Shown: positions 31,721 to 42,696 of the stretch, in pieces | How positions within the stretch are numbered: the stretch's first letter is position 1 | Layout of the letters: each line of letters starts with the position of its first letter | NCBI RefSeq assembly: GCF_000004195.4 | Contig: NC_030678.2 | Span: 64,971,378 to 65,035,377 of the forward strand | Direction of reading: 5' to 3' | From: Xenopus tropicalis | Taxonomy: Eukaryota > Chordata > Amphibia > Anura > Pipidae | DNA length: 64,000 nucleotides | Notes under the pieces: generated by a model | Database searches by the model: none | The model's input: only the letters and a program-made list of their open reading frames with translations | Told to the model about the DNA's origin: nothing | Made by a program: the position numbers and the translations under genes

Positions 31721-34198
31721 CATATAGCGGGACTATTGTACTGTATGCTGCATACCGTTTTTAGTGACTGATTTCAATGTATCTTTTATACAAATCACAT
31801 CGCTAAACGGTTTACTTGCTTAAAGCCTCCATGGGTTTTCTAGAGTTGCTTTACATATGTGTAACTGCATACGTGAATTTAACAGATAAGTAAATAATGT
31901 CGTGTCTTTGGATTTTTGACTTTGCACAGTGGTTCTCTCAAGGATTTTTTCAGGAATATTCTCATAGATTAAATCATTTCCTTGTGGACATGCTTTAGGG
32001 AAATGTATTATTGCAGTGCAAAGTGTAGCATTTTGTAGGATCAAGGCAGTATTTGCCCTGGTTTTAAGACACAGCGTAATATTTGCTAGGTGTTCTGATA
32101 TTCATTGCAAATGTTTAAGTGTTAGGGATGCCCAGATTAAGTTTTTCAGGATTGGTCTGCGTGTTGAAATTTTCGTGAAGGTTTCTGAATCCCACTCCTA
32201 AAGAGCAGTTTAGCTTGGTCTGAAAGGGATTTTTCACAATAATGTTATCACATGATTTTAAGGGTTCTGCTTCGGTTCAGTCAGGCACTTGGATTCAGCC
32301 AAACTTGAACCCTGCAGAAGAAGGTTCAGCTGAATTCCAAATTTCATGCATACCTATTGTTCCAAAATGCAGTACTACACCTATTTTATGTTAATGATTA
32401 ATGACCATTGGCAAGATTTAAGTGCATTTGCATTCTCTCGTGTTTTTATGCGGATTTCGGCTACATGTGCCTGCACCCGAGCGCATTCTATTCATTAGCC
32501 TAAGGCATTTAACAATTTTTGTTCCGTAACTTAGGGGCTTGGAATTTCAACTTTTAGACTTTAATTACCCTAATGTGAAGGCAGTTTGGAAGTCATAACC
32601 CTCATAGTCAATCTAATTTTTTTTATGGTAAGTGACCCCCCCCCCCCCACTGGATTGAAGTTACAGACTCGGAATAGACAGAATAATGAAGTCTAATAAT
32701 TAACAAACTACCATCTTCTGCCTGTTCGTGTCCTCTTCATTCATTTACAAGGAGCCTGCACAGTTGAGGCTGCTTCTGGACCTAATTTCAACTGTGCATG
32801 CTCAATGTCAGCAAACTTCAAGACAAAACTTTGCAAGTAGTGCCCTGTCACAATTGAACTTGATATCACACTGCTGAAAGGCAGCAGGGGTAACCACTTA
32901 GCCACCATGCTGCCCACAGTAGTATTTTCTCTGCATTTGTTTTGTATAGGCAGATATCAAACAGCTTCCGGTCTGATTGGTCAGCAGTGTCTAATCTATT
33001 GTTTATCTGGGTAAATTATCTAAATAAGTTCTTTACTTTAAAATATCCTTTTTTGTAGGCAGTGATACTGTAAGACAGATTTGCATTACTTTTTAATCTT
33101 TACTTTTTATTTTATATCTCTCTGGCTAGGGATTTAATCTGCTGTTCAGTTGCTTGGGCTTGGAAATCAGGCATCAGCTTCGAAGTCAGAATAAAACATT
33201 AAAAAAGAGGGTATTATCAGAAAGATGATAAAGGGTTGATAGCAAAATCAGTCTTTCAGTAGATCTCTTTGGTTGCCAGGATCAGAGAAGTGTAAAAAAA
33301 AATGTCTAAAAATTTATTTTGAAAACTTCACCCTTAAAATACTAATAATAGATAAAATACTGAATTCTTCTTATAGTCATTGATAATCAGAAAATTTCAG
33401 TTGGTAATTAAAAATCTTTACCTTTTCTGTGTTATTGAGTAGGATTTATGCCCTTGTGGATAATTGGCTTTTAAGCTTACATTTCTGATGGAATGTACAT
33501 TTTTAGGTGTATTACATAAGACTAAATGCTTCTGCTTTTAATGGAGCTACTACCCATTATAAACTACCATTATTCAAAACATTTGTGATGTTCGTTATTT
33601 GTAAATGTAATATTTAATGCTATTAAGACATGTCTCTTACCATTACTTCATTTGTTTTACCAATTACTTGGTGCATTCAAAAAATTGTACCAGTAATCAG
33701 CTACCCAAGTTTCTTCAGGGCCCTCCGTGTTTTTTGATCAACAGACCTAAGAAGAGGGAGAATAACAAGTTTGCAACAATGTGGGGATTTTAGTCTTATC
33801 TGTAAGGGAGTTTATTTCAGCAAAATTATTTCTGTATATTTTAAAGTTGCTTAGAGTTTAATATTTAACAGTTTTGAAATCAAAAGATGAATAGCAGAGT
33901 GCCTTAGAAGGAATGTAACCAAACAGAAGCCACGCATCTGGTGGCAGCCATTCACATACTTGCTTTCATTGTTCTGCCTGCAACTTGTTGGGAAAAAAAA
34001 TCTAATCACTGATTAGTTGCTATAGGTTATTGCACAAATCAAATTCCCCCACTGTTGTAAATGAGCCAGCATATCTCTTTTTTTAGTTGTAGGCTGTAAA
34101 TAGCCTTAATAGCAAAGCTAATAATTCAAAAACCATACAAATGAAATAATGAAGACTCAAAAGTTCTTTTGGGTAGAACATTTATAACAAGCTAAAAG
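31721..34198 (+). other. presumed brpf3 first-intron sequence
   Basis: Mostly unique-looking AT-rich DNA with a C-run at 32,637-32,649. No conserved coding block or clear mobile element was recognised. Confidence 0.4.
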
Positions 34199-34202
34199 TT
34201 AA

Positions 34203-34845
34203 AGGGATTCTGTCATGATTTGTATGGTTTAGTTTTTATTAATAAATTACACTGTGTACTTTGCATGTAATTAATTCTACAAATTAAAATGTTTTTCCTC
34301 AATCAATAAATTCATTTTTTATAGATGTAATATTGGTGTACAGCCAGCCATCTCAGTGCATTGTGTCTGATCCTGTGCTTTTTGAAAGAGCCAGCATATC
34401 ACAATGGAACTGCTTTCAGATAAGCTATTGTCTCTTCTACATAATGTAACTGGAGGAGTCATGACTTGGGTGAGCCAGACGTGATTTTTTACTATTGAGT
34501 GTTGGGGTATGGGTCACTTTCAGCAAAACAGGTGTCAGCGAGCTGTTTTCTTGCTACTTTATCATTGATCTGTTGATAGGCTGCTGGGGCCAAATGGGAA
34601 GGGGGGGTGGGGTGACACCACTCAAACTTACAGTGCAACAGTAAACAGTGACTGAAGTTTATCAGAGCACTAGTTATATGACTAAGGGCACCTGGGAAAC
34701 TAAGAATATATCAAGCCCCACGTCAAATTTAAAACTTGAATACAAAAAAATCTGTTTGCTCTTTTGAAAAATTGATTTCAGTGCAGGATTATGTTAGAGA
34801 AGCGCTGTTAACTGATTAATTTTGTTTTATCTTGACAGAATCCCT
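34203..34845. mobile_element. TTAA MITE with AAAGGGATTCTGTCATG end (T2/Kolobok-like)
   Basis: Bounded by TTAA at 34,199-34,202 and 34,846-34,849. The left end GGGATTCTGTCATGA and right end TCTTGACAGAATCCC form inverted repeats. No transposase. Common type in frog introns. Confidence 0.85.
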
Positions 34846-34849
34846 TTAA

Positions 34850-35276
34850 TGTAGAAGTGAACTTCAAGTTATTTTAGTCTCAGTTGTTGCTACAGTAGAT
34901 ATTTAAAATTTGTATCATGATTCTGAAAGTATTTGTTTATGAACAAGGTTACTGTTTGTGCCGAAACACCTACTATGGATGTTCCAGACTTAGCACCTGT
35001 CTCAGGGCTGTGTTTGTTGATTATGGTATCTGTGTTAAACTGTTTTGGCCCACCTACATGTATATCTGTACATATGTTTAGAACTTTTAGTTTATCTGTT
35101 TTGTTGATACGTATACTTTATAAGATGAACACAAAGAGGGAAAACTCCATGTAGAAAATGTTTTTATGGTAATATATTTATCCATACCTAATCTATTTCC
35201 TGCATAAGGGCCGAGTTTTTTTATTCTTTTTTTTTTTTCTCACCTTTAGCTGTATTATGCTACTCACTTAATTTTT
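34850..35276 (+). other. intronic non-coding sequence
   Basis: No feature recognised. T-rich tracts lie at 35,216-35,245, just before the CR1 insertion. Confidence 0.4.
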
Positions 35277-36832
35277 CAGGATTCATTGAGGTCTGGCATG
35301 GTGCCAAGAGACTGGCGGATTGCTAATGTGGTGCCGTTATTTAAAAAGGGATCCCGTTCTCAGCCTGAAAACTATAGGCCTGTTAGTCTGACATCAGTAG
35401 TAGGAAAACTTTTGGAAGGGGTAATAAGGGATAGGGTACTTGAATACATTGCAGTTCACAATACTATTAGTTTGTGCCAGCATGGTTTTATGCGTAACAG
35501 ATCTTGCCAGACTAATTTAGTCGCCTTTTATGAGGAGGTGAGCAGGAACCTTGATGCTGGAATGGCAGTTGATGTCATCTACTTGGACTTTGCTAAAGCG
35601 TTTGATACAGTACCTCACAGAAGGTTAATTATCAAATTAAGGAATATTGGCCTAGAACATAATATTTGTAATTGGATAGAGAACTGGCTGAAGGATAGAG
35701 TACAAAGAGTGGTTGTAAATGGAACATTTTCTAATTGGGCCAGTGTGGTTAGTGGAGTACCGCAGGGGTCAGTCCTTGGGCCTTTGCTTTTTAACTTGTT
35801 TATTAATGACCTGGAGGTGGGCATAGACAGTACTGTTTCTATTTTTGCTGATGACACTAAATTGTGCAAAACTATAAGTTCCATGCAGGATGCTGCCGCT
35901 TTGCAGAGCGATTTGACAAAATTAGATAACTGGGCAGCAAACTGGAAAATGAGGTTCAATGTTGATAAGTGCAAAGTTATGCACTTTGGTAGAAATAATA
36001 TAAACGCAAACTATCTACTGAATGGCAGTGTGTTGGGGGTTTCCTTAATGGAGAAGGATCTAGGGGTTTTTGTTGATAACAAGTTGTCTAATGCCAGGCA
36101 GTGTCATTCTGTGGCTACTAAAGCAAATAAAGTGCTGTCTTGTATAAAAAAGGGCATTGACTCAAGGGATGAGAACATAATTTTGCCCCTTTATAGGTCC
36201 CTGGTAAGGCCTCACCTTGAGTATGCAGTGCAGTTTTGGGCTCCAGTCCTTAAGAAGGATATTAATGAGCTGGAGAAAGTGCAGAGACGTGCAACTAAAC
36301 TGGTTAAGGGGATGGAAGATTTAAACTATGAGGTGAGACTGTCGAGGTTGGGGTTGTTCTCTCTGGAAAAGAGGCGCTTGCGAGGGGACATGATTACTCT
36401 GTACAAGTACATTAGAGGGGATTATAGGCAGTTGGGGGATGTTCTCTTTTCCCATAAAAACAATCAGCGCACCAGAGGTCACCCCTTTAGATTAGAGGAA
36501 AGGAGCTTCCATTTGAAGCAGCGTAGGTGGTTTTTCACGGTGAGGGCAGTGAGGTTATGGAATGCCCTTCCTAGTGATGTGGTAATGGCAGATTCTGTTA
36601 ATGCCTTTAAGAGGGGCCTGGATGAGTTCTTGATCAATCAGAATATCCAAGGCTATTGTGATACTAATATCTACAGTTAGTACTAGTGGTTGTATATATA
36701 GTGTATGTATGTGAGTGTATAGATTGGTAGGTGTGGGTTAAGTGTGCTGGGTTTACTTGGATGGGTTGAACTTGATGGACACTGGTCTTTTTTCAACCCT
36801 ATGTAACTATGTAACTATGTAACTGCATGTTT
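35277..36832 (+). mobile_element. 5'-truncated CR1 LINE in brpf3 5' intron
   Basis: Runs from the reverse-transcriptase gene through the 3' UTR to repeated CTATGTAA units at about 36,806-36,832, the CR1-type end. Its 3' end lies about 45 bp before the brpf3 coding-exon acceptor. It is in sense orientation to brpf3. Confidence 0.9.
35286..36680 (+). pseudogene. CR1 reverse transcriptase, long uninterrupted frame
   Basis: About 464 codons are open, starting within the pre-RT region (MRSGMVPRDWRIANVVPLFK). It holds YRPVSLTSVVGK, YLDFAKAFDTVPHRR (motif A), [19 protein letters not shown] (motif B), SIFADDTKL (motif C) and the full thumb and C-terminal CR1 region ending GYCDTNIYS. All catalytic aspartates are present. 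The endonuclease and the 5' part of the ORF are missing, so the copy is a truncated insertion, but the absence of stops suggests it is fairly young. The inverted copy at 3,218-4,639 is the same subfamily. Confidence 0.85.
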
Positions 36833-36876
36833 GTTTCTCTTATCTTCTCTCTATTCTAACCTGACTTCTTTCATAG

Positions 36877-38291
36877 GTATTGCCTTCCACTGACATGAGA
36901 AACCCGCGTCGTAAATTTCGTCACTGTGGTGGTGGAGGCAAAGGATCACCTTCCCCCTACAGTCTGAAATGCTCTCCAACTCGAGAGACATTAACATATG
37001 CTCAAGCACAACGCATGGTGGAAGTTGAGATGGAAGGGCGTCTTCACCGAATTAGTATATATGATCCTTTAAGAATTGTCTCGGAGGATGAGCTAACTGC
37101 GCATGATATTATAGAATGCAACAGCAACAAAGAGAACAGTGAACTGCCTCTTGCTTCCCCATGTCGAAAGATGGCCTTTAAAAGCAAAAAGCACGAGCTA
37201 TGCCCTAAGCAAGCTCAAACCACCTCTTCCCTCCAGCTTCCCCAGCCATGTTTTAGAGTTATTGAGCCTTTTAGTCTGGAAGTTGAAAGTGAACCATATT
37301 CTTTACCTGATAGCTTCTATTGTTATATTGAACGTTCAACAAAAGAGATGGACCAGGAAGTTGAATATGACCTTGATGAAGTAGATCTGGCCTGGCTGGA
37401 AATGATCAATGAAAAGCGGAAGAATGACGGATTATCTCTGGTGTCAGCTGATGTCTTTGAACTTCTGTTAGATAGGTTGGAGAAAGAGTCCTATATGCAA
37501 AGTCGTCGCAGCGGTGCACCACAGTCTGCTATTGATGAAGATGCATTTTGTTGTGTTTGTTTAGATGATGAGTGCCACAATAGCAATGCCATATTATTTT
37601 GCGATATCTGCAACTTGGCTGTTCACCAGGAATGTTATGGTGTACCATACATTCCTGAAGGGCAGTGGCTTTGCCGATGCTGCCTTCAGTCACCATCAAA
37701 ACCTGTAAGTTGTGTGCTTTGCCCCAACCAAGGTGGAGCTTTTAAGCAGACTAGTGATGGGCGATGGGCACATGTGGTTTGTGCTATTTGGATTCCAGAA
37801 GTTTGCTTTGCTAACACAGTGTTCTTAGAGCCAGTAGAAGGGGTTAACAACATTCCATCTGCTCGGTGGAAGTTGACTTGTTACCTTTGCAAACAAAAAG
37901 GGCGTGGGGCAGCCATCCAGTGCCACAAAGTGAACTGTTATACAGCTTTTCATGTGACATGTGCCCAGAGAGCAGGTCTTTTTATGAAGGTAGAACCTGT
38001 TAGAGAGACTGGTTTAAATGGCACCACGTTCACAGTACGTAAAACTGCTTTCTGTGAGCTTCATTGTCCACCAGGTACACACAAAAAAGGAATATTGAGA
38101 TGTGGTGGCAAAGTAGACAATAAGGACAATGGAAAGGAGGATGAGGCCAACAGAGAGGACAGTAAATTTTCTAAGAAGGGAGCTGGGAAGAGAGGACGGG
38201 AGAAACAGAAGATAAAAAGAGAGCAGAAGGAGACTGTGTGTGGAAGAGTTTCTGCGCCAGTGATGACTGTTATGCAGATTCCTTCATGTCG
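36877..38291 (+). CDS. brpf3: brpf3 first coding exon (bromodomain and PHD finger protein 3, N-terminal part)
   Basis: BRPF proteins are scaffolds of MYST-type histone acetyltransferase complexes (HBO1/KAT7, MOZ/MORF) in the nucleus and read histone H3. The exon follows an acceptor, TTCTTTCATAG, ending at 36,876, with a good pyrimidine tract. The ATG is at 36,895 after 18 nt of 5' UTR; the following MRNPRRK matches the known BRPF3 start, whereas an in-frame TTG at 36,880 is not needed. Residues 18-60 hold the conserved [20 protein letters not shown] block and the EPL-like region; 219-264 the first PHD finger ([13 protein letters not shown]...CRCC); about 271-391 the zinc knuckle and extended second PHD finger. 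A lysine-rich linker follows. The donor CG|GTGAGC ends the exon at 38,291 after two bases of an Arg codon. The sequence follows remembered BRPF3 more closely than BRD1 or BRPF1. It is intact, with no frameshift. Confidence 0.95.
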
Positions 38292-38502
38292 GTGAGCACA
38301 GTTTTAATCTTCCTTAACATTTCTTAACCTTTGTAAAGAGTAGTGCAGAATTAAGGGTCAGCAAATTATTGTTGTGTAATTAATATTGAATATTAAAAGA
38401 ATATGTAACAGTAATTTAAGCAAGAAAAACATATGTCCATAAGGTCAGCCTATTTAAAACTCATCTAACTGCTAGCTGATCCACAGGAAAGGGAAAAGCA
38501 TA
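38292..38502 (+). other. brpf3 intron sequence
   Basis: Donor GTGAGC at 38,292. No other element recognised before the palindrome. Confidence 0.6.
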
Positions 38503-39126
38503 AATAATAATTTCAGGGACTGCTCGATTTGCCTTTCTGGAATTAGGAAGTTATTATTTTCCCCTCAGAGGCAAATTGGTGATGGCTTAAAGAATAAGTA
38601 AACCTTTTTTTTTCCTATCAGTAAAATTACTCTAAACAGCCTCCAGAATTACCTACCTTTGTCCCAGCATTCTCTCTGACCTGGTTCCTCAGTTAGAAGT
38701 TGATCGTTTTTCTTTGCTTCCTTGTGCAGAGTGAAGCCCGCCCCCACTTCCTGTTTAGGTCTCTCATCAAAAAAAAAAACCCTGCTAATGCACAGATTGG
38801 CTCCTGCTGCCTCCAGGCATGCCCAGAAGGCTCTCTAGGTCGACTACAGGTAGTCAAATTGAAGAAAGAACTGAACAGGAAGTGGGGGTGGGGCTTCACT
38901 CTGCACAAGGAAGCAAAGAAAAACGATCAACTTCTGAGGAACCAGGTCAGAGAGAATGCTGGGACAAAGGTAGGTAATTCTGGAGGCTGTTTAGCGTAAT
39001 TTTACTGATAGAAAAAAAAAAAAGGTTTACTTATTCTTTAAGCCATCACCAATTTGCCTCTGAGGGGAAAATAATAACTTCCTAATTCCAGAAAGGCAAA
39101 TCGAGCAGTCCCTGAAATTATTATTT
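38503..39126. repeat. large palindrome: TTAA MITE flanked by inverted CR1-like arms
   Basis: Left arm 38,503-38,765 and right arm 38,862-39,126 are inverted copies (AATAATTTCAGGGACTGCTC with GAGCAGTCCCTGAAATTATT). The inner part has MITE-like ends, TTAAAGAATAAGTAAACC and its inverse. The outer arms (CCCCTCAGAGGCAAATTGG) resemble the CR1 3' UTR, so the inverted duplication extends beyond the MITE. Intronic, non-coding. Confidence 0.8.
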
Positions 39127-39134
39127 TTTTTTTC

Positions 39135-39770
39135 ACTTGGGAAATGGCATCTGTCTGTCCATGCCCCATCTGTCTAGCTGCTGTGACTGCTTATTTTTGT
39201 GTGAGCTTTAAATACTATCAGTACTGAGACTAACTGGCCCCTGCATTATTCACAACTCCGATTCAGGCTGTAAAACCCTGTATTGCTACACCTGGTAAGA
39301 CCCTGCATTGTTCACACCTGTAAAACCTTGGACTAATAATACTGTAGGCCCCCACACTGTTCACATGTTCACACCATGACAGATTTCAGGAGCAGTGTCA
39401 CTGTATGTACTGCAGTGCAAACTGTTCTTAGAGTAGTCATAATCAGTTACTTACATAGGTACATGATCAGTTACTTGATAGGTTTCCCTGTCTCTTTCCC
39501 TGCCCTTTCCTACCTGTGTGTGCCATGCTCTGCCTGGCTTACCCTATTTGTGTGTGCCATATTCTGCCTGTCCTAGCCTGTGTGCACTACACTCCCTGTG
39601 TGTGCCATAATTCTGCCTGTCCTATGCTGCCTGTGTGTGCCATATCCTGCCTGTGTGTGCCATATCCTGCCTGTGTGTGCCATATCCTGCCTGTGTGTGC
39701 CATACTCTGCCTGCTCTGTGTTGCCTGAGGGAAGTGAACCTTGCAGGGGTATGTTCTGGGATTTTTTTTT
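39135..39770 (+). mobile_element. decayed hAT MITE copy with 34-bp minisatellite
   Basis: Shares with the three complete copies the left interior (GCTTTAAATACTATCAGTACT), minisatellite words (GTGTGTGCCATATCCTGCCT) and the right-interior block (GAAGTGAACCTTGCAGGGGT). Terminal repeats are lost. Confidence 0.75.
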
Positions 39771-40453
39771 TTAGTATTTTAATTAGATAGTCTAATGGCG
39801 CATATTGTATAAATATATATTCATGAAAAGTTTTAATTTGTAACAAAAGGTGTTTAAAATATCATTTGTTTTTACAGAGACCTGTAATGTGTATGTAGTA
39901 TAGTTTCCCTTTAGCATGTGTGGTGGTGTTTGGTATAAAAGTTAAAAACCGAAAAACATTCATTCAGTTATTTCATTCATCAAGCACTAATTTGCTGCTT
40001 GTTCATACTGAAGTAAAAACACATTTAGGCTAAGGCATTTTGGAGAAAACAACACTACTGCCCAGAAAAAGCCTTGATTGCTGTAAAGTGACTTAAAGAA
40101 ATACTGACACACAAAATTAAACCTGTTTTATGTCTATCTTAACAGTGCATTTCCATGTTATTTATAATTTTGCCTTAAATGTATTTGCCCATTGCTTTTA
40201 CATTACCTCTCTGATTCCCCATGGTCTTCTATTTTTGGGCTACCATATTTGTGCAGCATTAGTCCGTTAGCATTAGAAGCTGTAATGGGCAGGTTGAGAA
40301 AGGACTGACTGGCAAAACTTTCAGGTTTAGGAACTTCAAATAACAATTGCAGCTGCCTGTTGCTATGTGCACAGGAGTTTTTTGTTCCTGAATTTTGTCT
40401 GTAGGAACAATGATTTAAATCAATTGCTTGCACTTTTTGCTGATGGAAGAGAA
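39771..40453 (+). other. intronic DNA with a decayed MITE
   Basis: A TTAAAGAAATACTGACACA start at about 40,091 looks like a MITE end. Its partner was not found, and the Tc1 fragment follows. No gene. Confidence 0.4.
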
Positions 40454-40612
40454 TACAGTCATGGCCAAAATTGTTGGCATCCCAGAAATTTTTTGCTATA
40501 AACATGTTTATTCCCTTTGTGTGTATTGGAACAGAACAAAAAAGGGAGGAAAAAAAGCAAATTGGACATAATGTCACACAAAACTCCAGAAATGGGCTAT
40601 TAGCATATTAAA
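40454..40612 (+). mobile_element. Tc1-like transposon end fragment
   Basis: Contains ACAGTCATGGCCAAAATTGT, TGTATTGGAACAGAACAAAA, AAATTGGACATAATGTCACA and CAAAACTCCAGAAATGGGC, in the order of vertebrate Tc1-like 5' ends. No transposase part remains. Confidence 0.7.
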
Positions 40613-40619
40613 AACAGGA

Positions 40620-41174
40620 GTCGGAGTCGTGGAGCCGGAGTAAATAAAACAAAATAAGTAACACAACAGCGTTATTAGTGGTTAAAATACCTGATCCAAT
40701 AGTCACGTTTTTGGGGGGGGAAAAAAAGACAGTGGTAAAAAGTAAAAAAAAAAAAAAGTGTTTGTGTATACATATCTAAAAGTTGTGTCTATAAGAGTGC
40801 AAAAGGTTGCAAAATGAAAAAAGCAAAAAAAAAACCAAACAAACCCCAAAAACCTGCTAATGTGTGTGTAAATGTATGTAAGTGTGTATATTAGTGCAAA
40901 TAAATACCACTTACCTGTTCCTGTACCTTAGCTGGATGGATGCAGGGATTACATGGGGGGTCCTGGAGGGTTGTCTTAGCAGAGTGCTACACAGCAGGAA
41001 GTGAATGGGGGGGGCAGGCAGAAGCTGCAGATGCGATCGCATATGCTGCTTGAAGGTTGCAATTGCACCCCAAGACTGACATTACAGCCCCCCAGCCTCC
41101 TGACTTTCTGCAGAGCATGTATGCTCTACATGCTTGCATGTAGAGCCTTTTTCTACCACCATGTGAAAGGGTTA
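40620..41174 (-). mobile_element. piggyBac-type right-end remnant
   Basis: Ends CCATGTGAAAGGG followed by TTAA (41,172-41,175), which inverted is TTAACCCTTTCACATGG. Subterminal TATGCTCTACATGC and GCATGTAGAGC mimic the palindromic subterminal repeats of the 21-30 kb element. A-rich tracts and GTGTGTAAATGTATGTAAGT precede, as there. No left end found. Confidence 0.55.
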
Positions 41175-41175
41175 A

Positions 41176-41538
41176 AATAAACTTACAATAAACTCTGGTT
41201 TGTAAAATTTGCACTGCTTAGTTGTCTAATTCTATGGATTTCTGCATTGTCATTGGTCAGATAGGTATGCAGGTCTTTACGCAGCATGGTGTAGGTAAAT
41301 CAATTAGGTTTACTTGCAAGTTGACCGTATAACCAAGCTTGGCACCTGTGGATTCCACTGGTATCTAGTCAGCCTGCACATCAGTACTTTAGACCGACCC
41401 CACGCGTAAGCAAAAAGGAAGAGGCTTATCTCCTGCCAGGAGAAAATGCTGCAAAGTTTGGACAAGCCTTATTTATGGGTACTTTAATAACCCACTCAGC
41501 TTAAACAAGTTGTCTGCAGACACAGCATATGGTGTTTA
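41176..41538 (+). other. intronic non-coding sequence
   Basis: No feature recognised. Confidence 0.4.
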
Positions 41539-41735
41539 AATGCTTAAGCGAAATCATTGTGGGGAAGAAGGTTATTCATTGCAGTTTGGGTCTCTACTGC
41601 TCATGTGGTATGCTAATGAAATAGAGAATGTCCAAAGAAAAGCAACTAAGCTAATAATAAGGGTTATGGAATGTTTAAAGATTGATATTTATGAGAAAAA
41701 GCTGATCTTCTTTACACTACCTAGAAAACACAGAT
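41539..41735 (+). mobile_element. short CR1 RT remnant upstream of brpf3 second exon
   Basis: Translation [20 protein letters not shown] corresponds to the CR1 segment [18 protein letters not shown], and FFTLPRKH to LFTLEKRR. The open frame continues into the brpf3 exon only by chance, since 41,782 onward is read in the same frame. Confidence 0.75.
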
Positions 41736-41781
41736 TTCCATTGTTTCCATGGTTAAAACTTTTTACCTCTTCTTTTCCTAG

Positions 41782-41938
41782 GTTAAGCAAAATCTCTAGT
41801 GGTGTATGCCTGCAAAAGAAAACTCATTTCTTGCAGCGTTTGCATAATTATTGGTTGCTTAAACGACAATCGAGAAATGGTGTACCGCTTATCCGAAGGC
41901 TGCACTCACACATGCAGTCCCAAAGAAGTGCTGAACTG
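41782..41938 (+). CDS. brpf3: brpf3 second coding exon
   Basis: Acceptor TCTTTTCCTAG ends at 41,781 and donor CTG|GTAAGT begins at 41,939. The first base completes the Arg codon split at 38,291, giving ...CR|LSKISSG, in line with BRPF3 (SYRLNKICSG in the human protein). The 157-nt exon encodes the conserved block [34 protein letters not shown], the start of the BRPF-type domain before the bromodomain. It ends in phase 0, so the next exon should begin in frame. That exon and all later ones were not found in the remaining 22 kb. Confidence 0.93.
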
Positions 41939-42165
41939 GTAAGTGTGTATTTATTGATTCTGTGGATAATTCATAGAGACAATATTTACAAGATTTATTT
42001 TAAGTGTTTGTAAAATTTTAGATATGAGTTTAAAAAATGTATGTGTGCTGCTATATTTGCAGAAACCTGTTCTCAGCTTCTTATTTGCCAAAGCTGATAG
42101 CATCTGAAAAGAGTTCTTTCTATGCATTTTTAATAGATTGATGCATTTTCTTTTAAGAACAGTAA

Positions 42166-42280
42166 TTTATTAATACTGTACTCAACAATAAAACAGTTTC
42201 TTTTACTTAATTCTAACTAAGCTGCTTGAATCCATATTGGTGGCAAAAAAATTCGTATTAGGTTTATTTTTAGGATTTAA
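42166..42280 (-). repeat. dispersed repeat, left half, split by piggyBac
   Basis: Contains AACAATAAAACAGTTTCTTT, CTAACTAAGCTGCTTGAATC and TTAGGTTTATTTTTAGG ending in TTAA (42,277-42,280). The other half continues at 49,336. Confidence 0.7.
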
Positions 42281-42405
42281 CCCTTTAAGTGACAGTCTAT
42301 GATCGGTGGATAAAAGGAATGAAGTGCCACAGATTTTATGTTCTGCAGCACTTCCGGGTTTACAGGCGCTGTGCTTGCATGTAATCCCCGCAGATTCCCC
42401 TAGGC

Positions 42406-42562
42406 CAGGGGTAGGGAAACTTGGCTCTCCAGCTGTTATGGAACTACCAGTCCCACAATGCATTGCAGGAGTCTGAAAGCCACAGTCATGGTTAATTAAG
42501 GAAAATGCTTGCTGGGATTTGTAGTTTTATCACAGCTGGAGAGCCAAGGTTCCCTACCCCTG
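42406..42562. mobile_element. short hAT MITE (157 bp)
   Basis: CAGGGGTAGGGAAACTTGG at the left and TTCCCTACCCCTG at the right, with AGAGCCAAG/CTTGGCTCT pairing. Perfect 8-bp duplications CCCTAGGC at 42,398-42,405 and 42,563-42,570. Confidence 0.92.
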
Positions 42563-42696
42563 CCCTAGGCAGATGAGGATCTCCTTACAGATCCGGTCAC
42601 TGATCTTCTGCACTGGCCAATGAAAACAGAGGGCATGTGACTATGACGTGTTACTGCTGTCTGTTTAAATTCAGCCCCCCTAACCCCGCACCCTTG

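Noticed and set aside
36880..36894. Upstream in-frame TTG start for brpf3
   Set aside because: The ATG at 36,895 matches the known N-terminus, and the bases before it follow the splice acceptor as 5' UTR.
41540..42013. A single 157-codon gene
   Set aside because: The frame fuses a CR1 remnant with brpf3 exon 2 and runs through a canonical GTAAGT donor; only 41,782-41,938 is host coding sequence.
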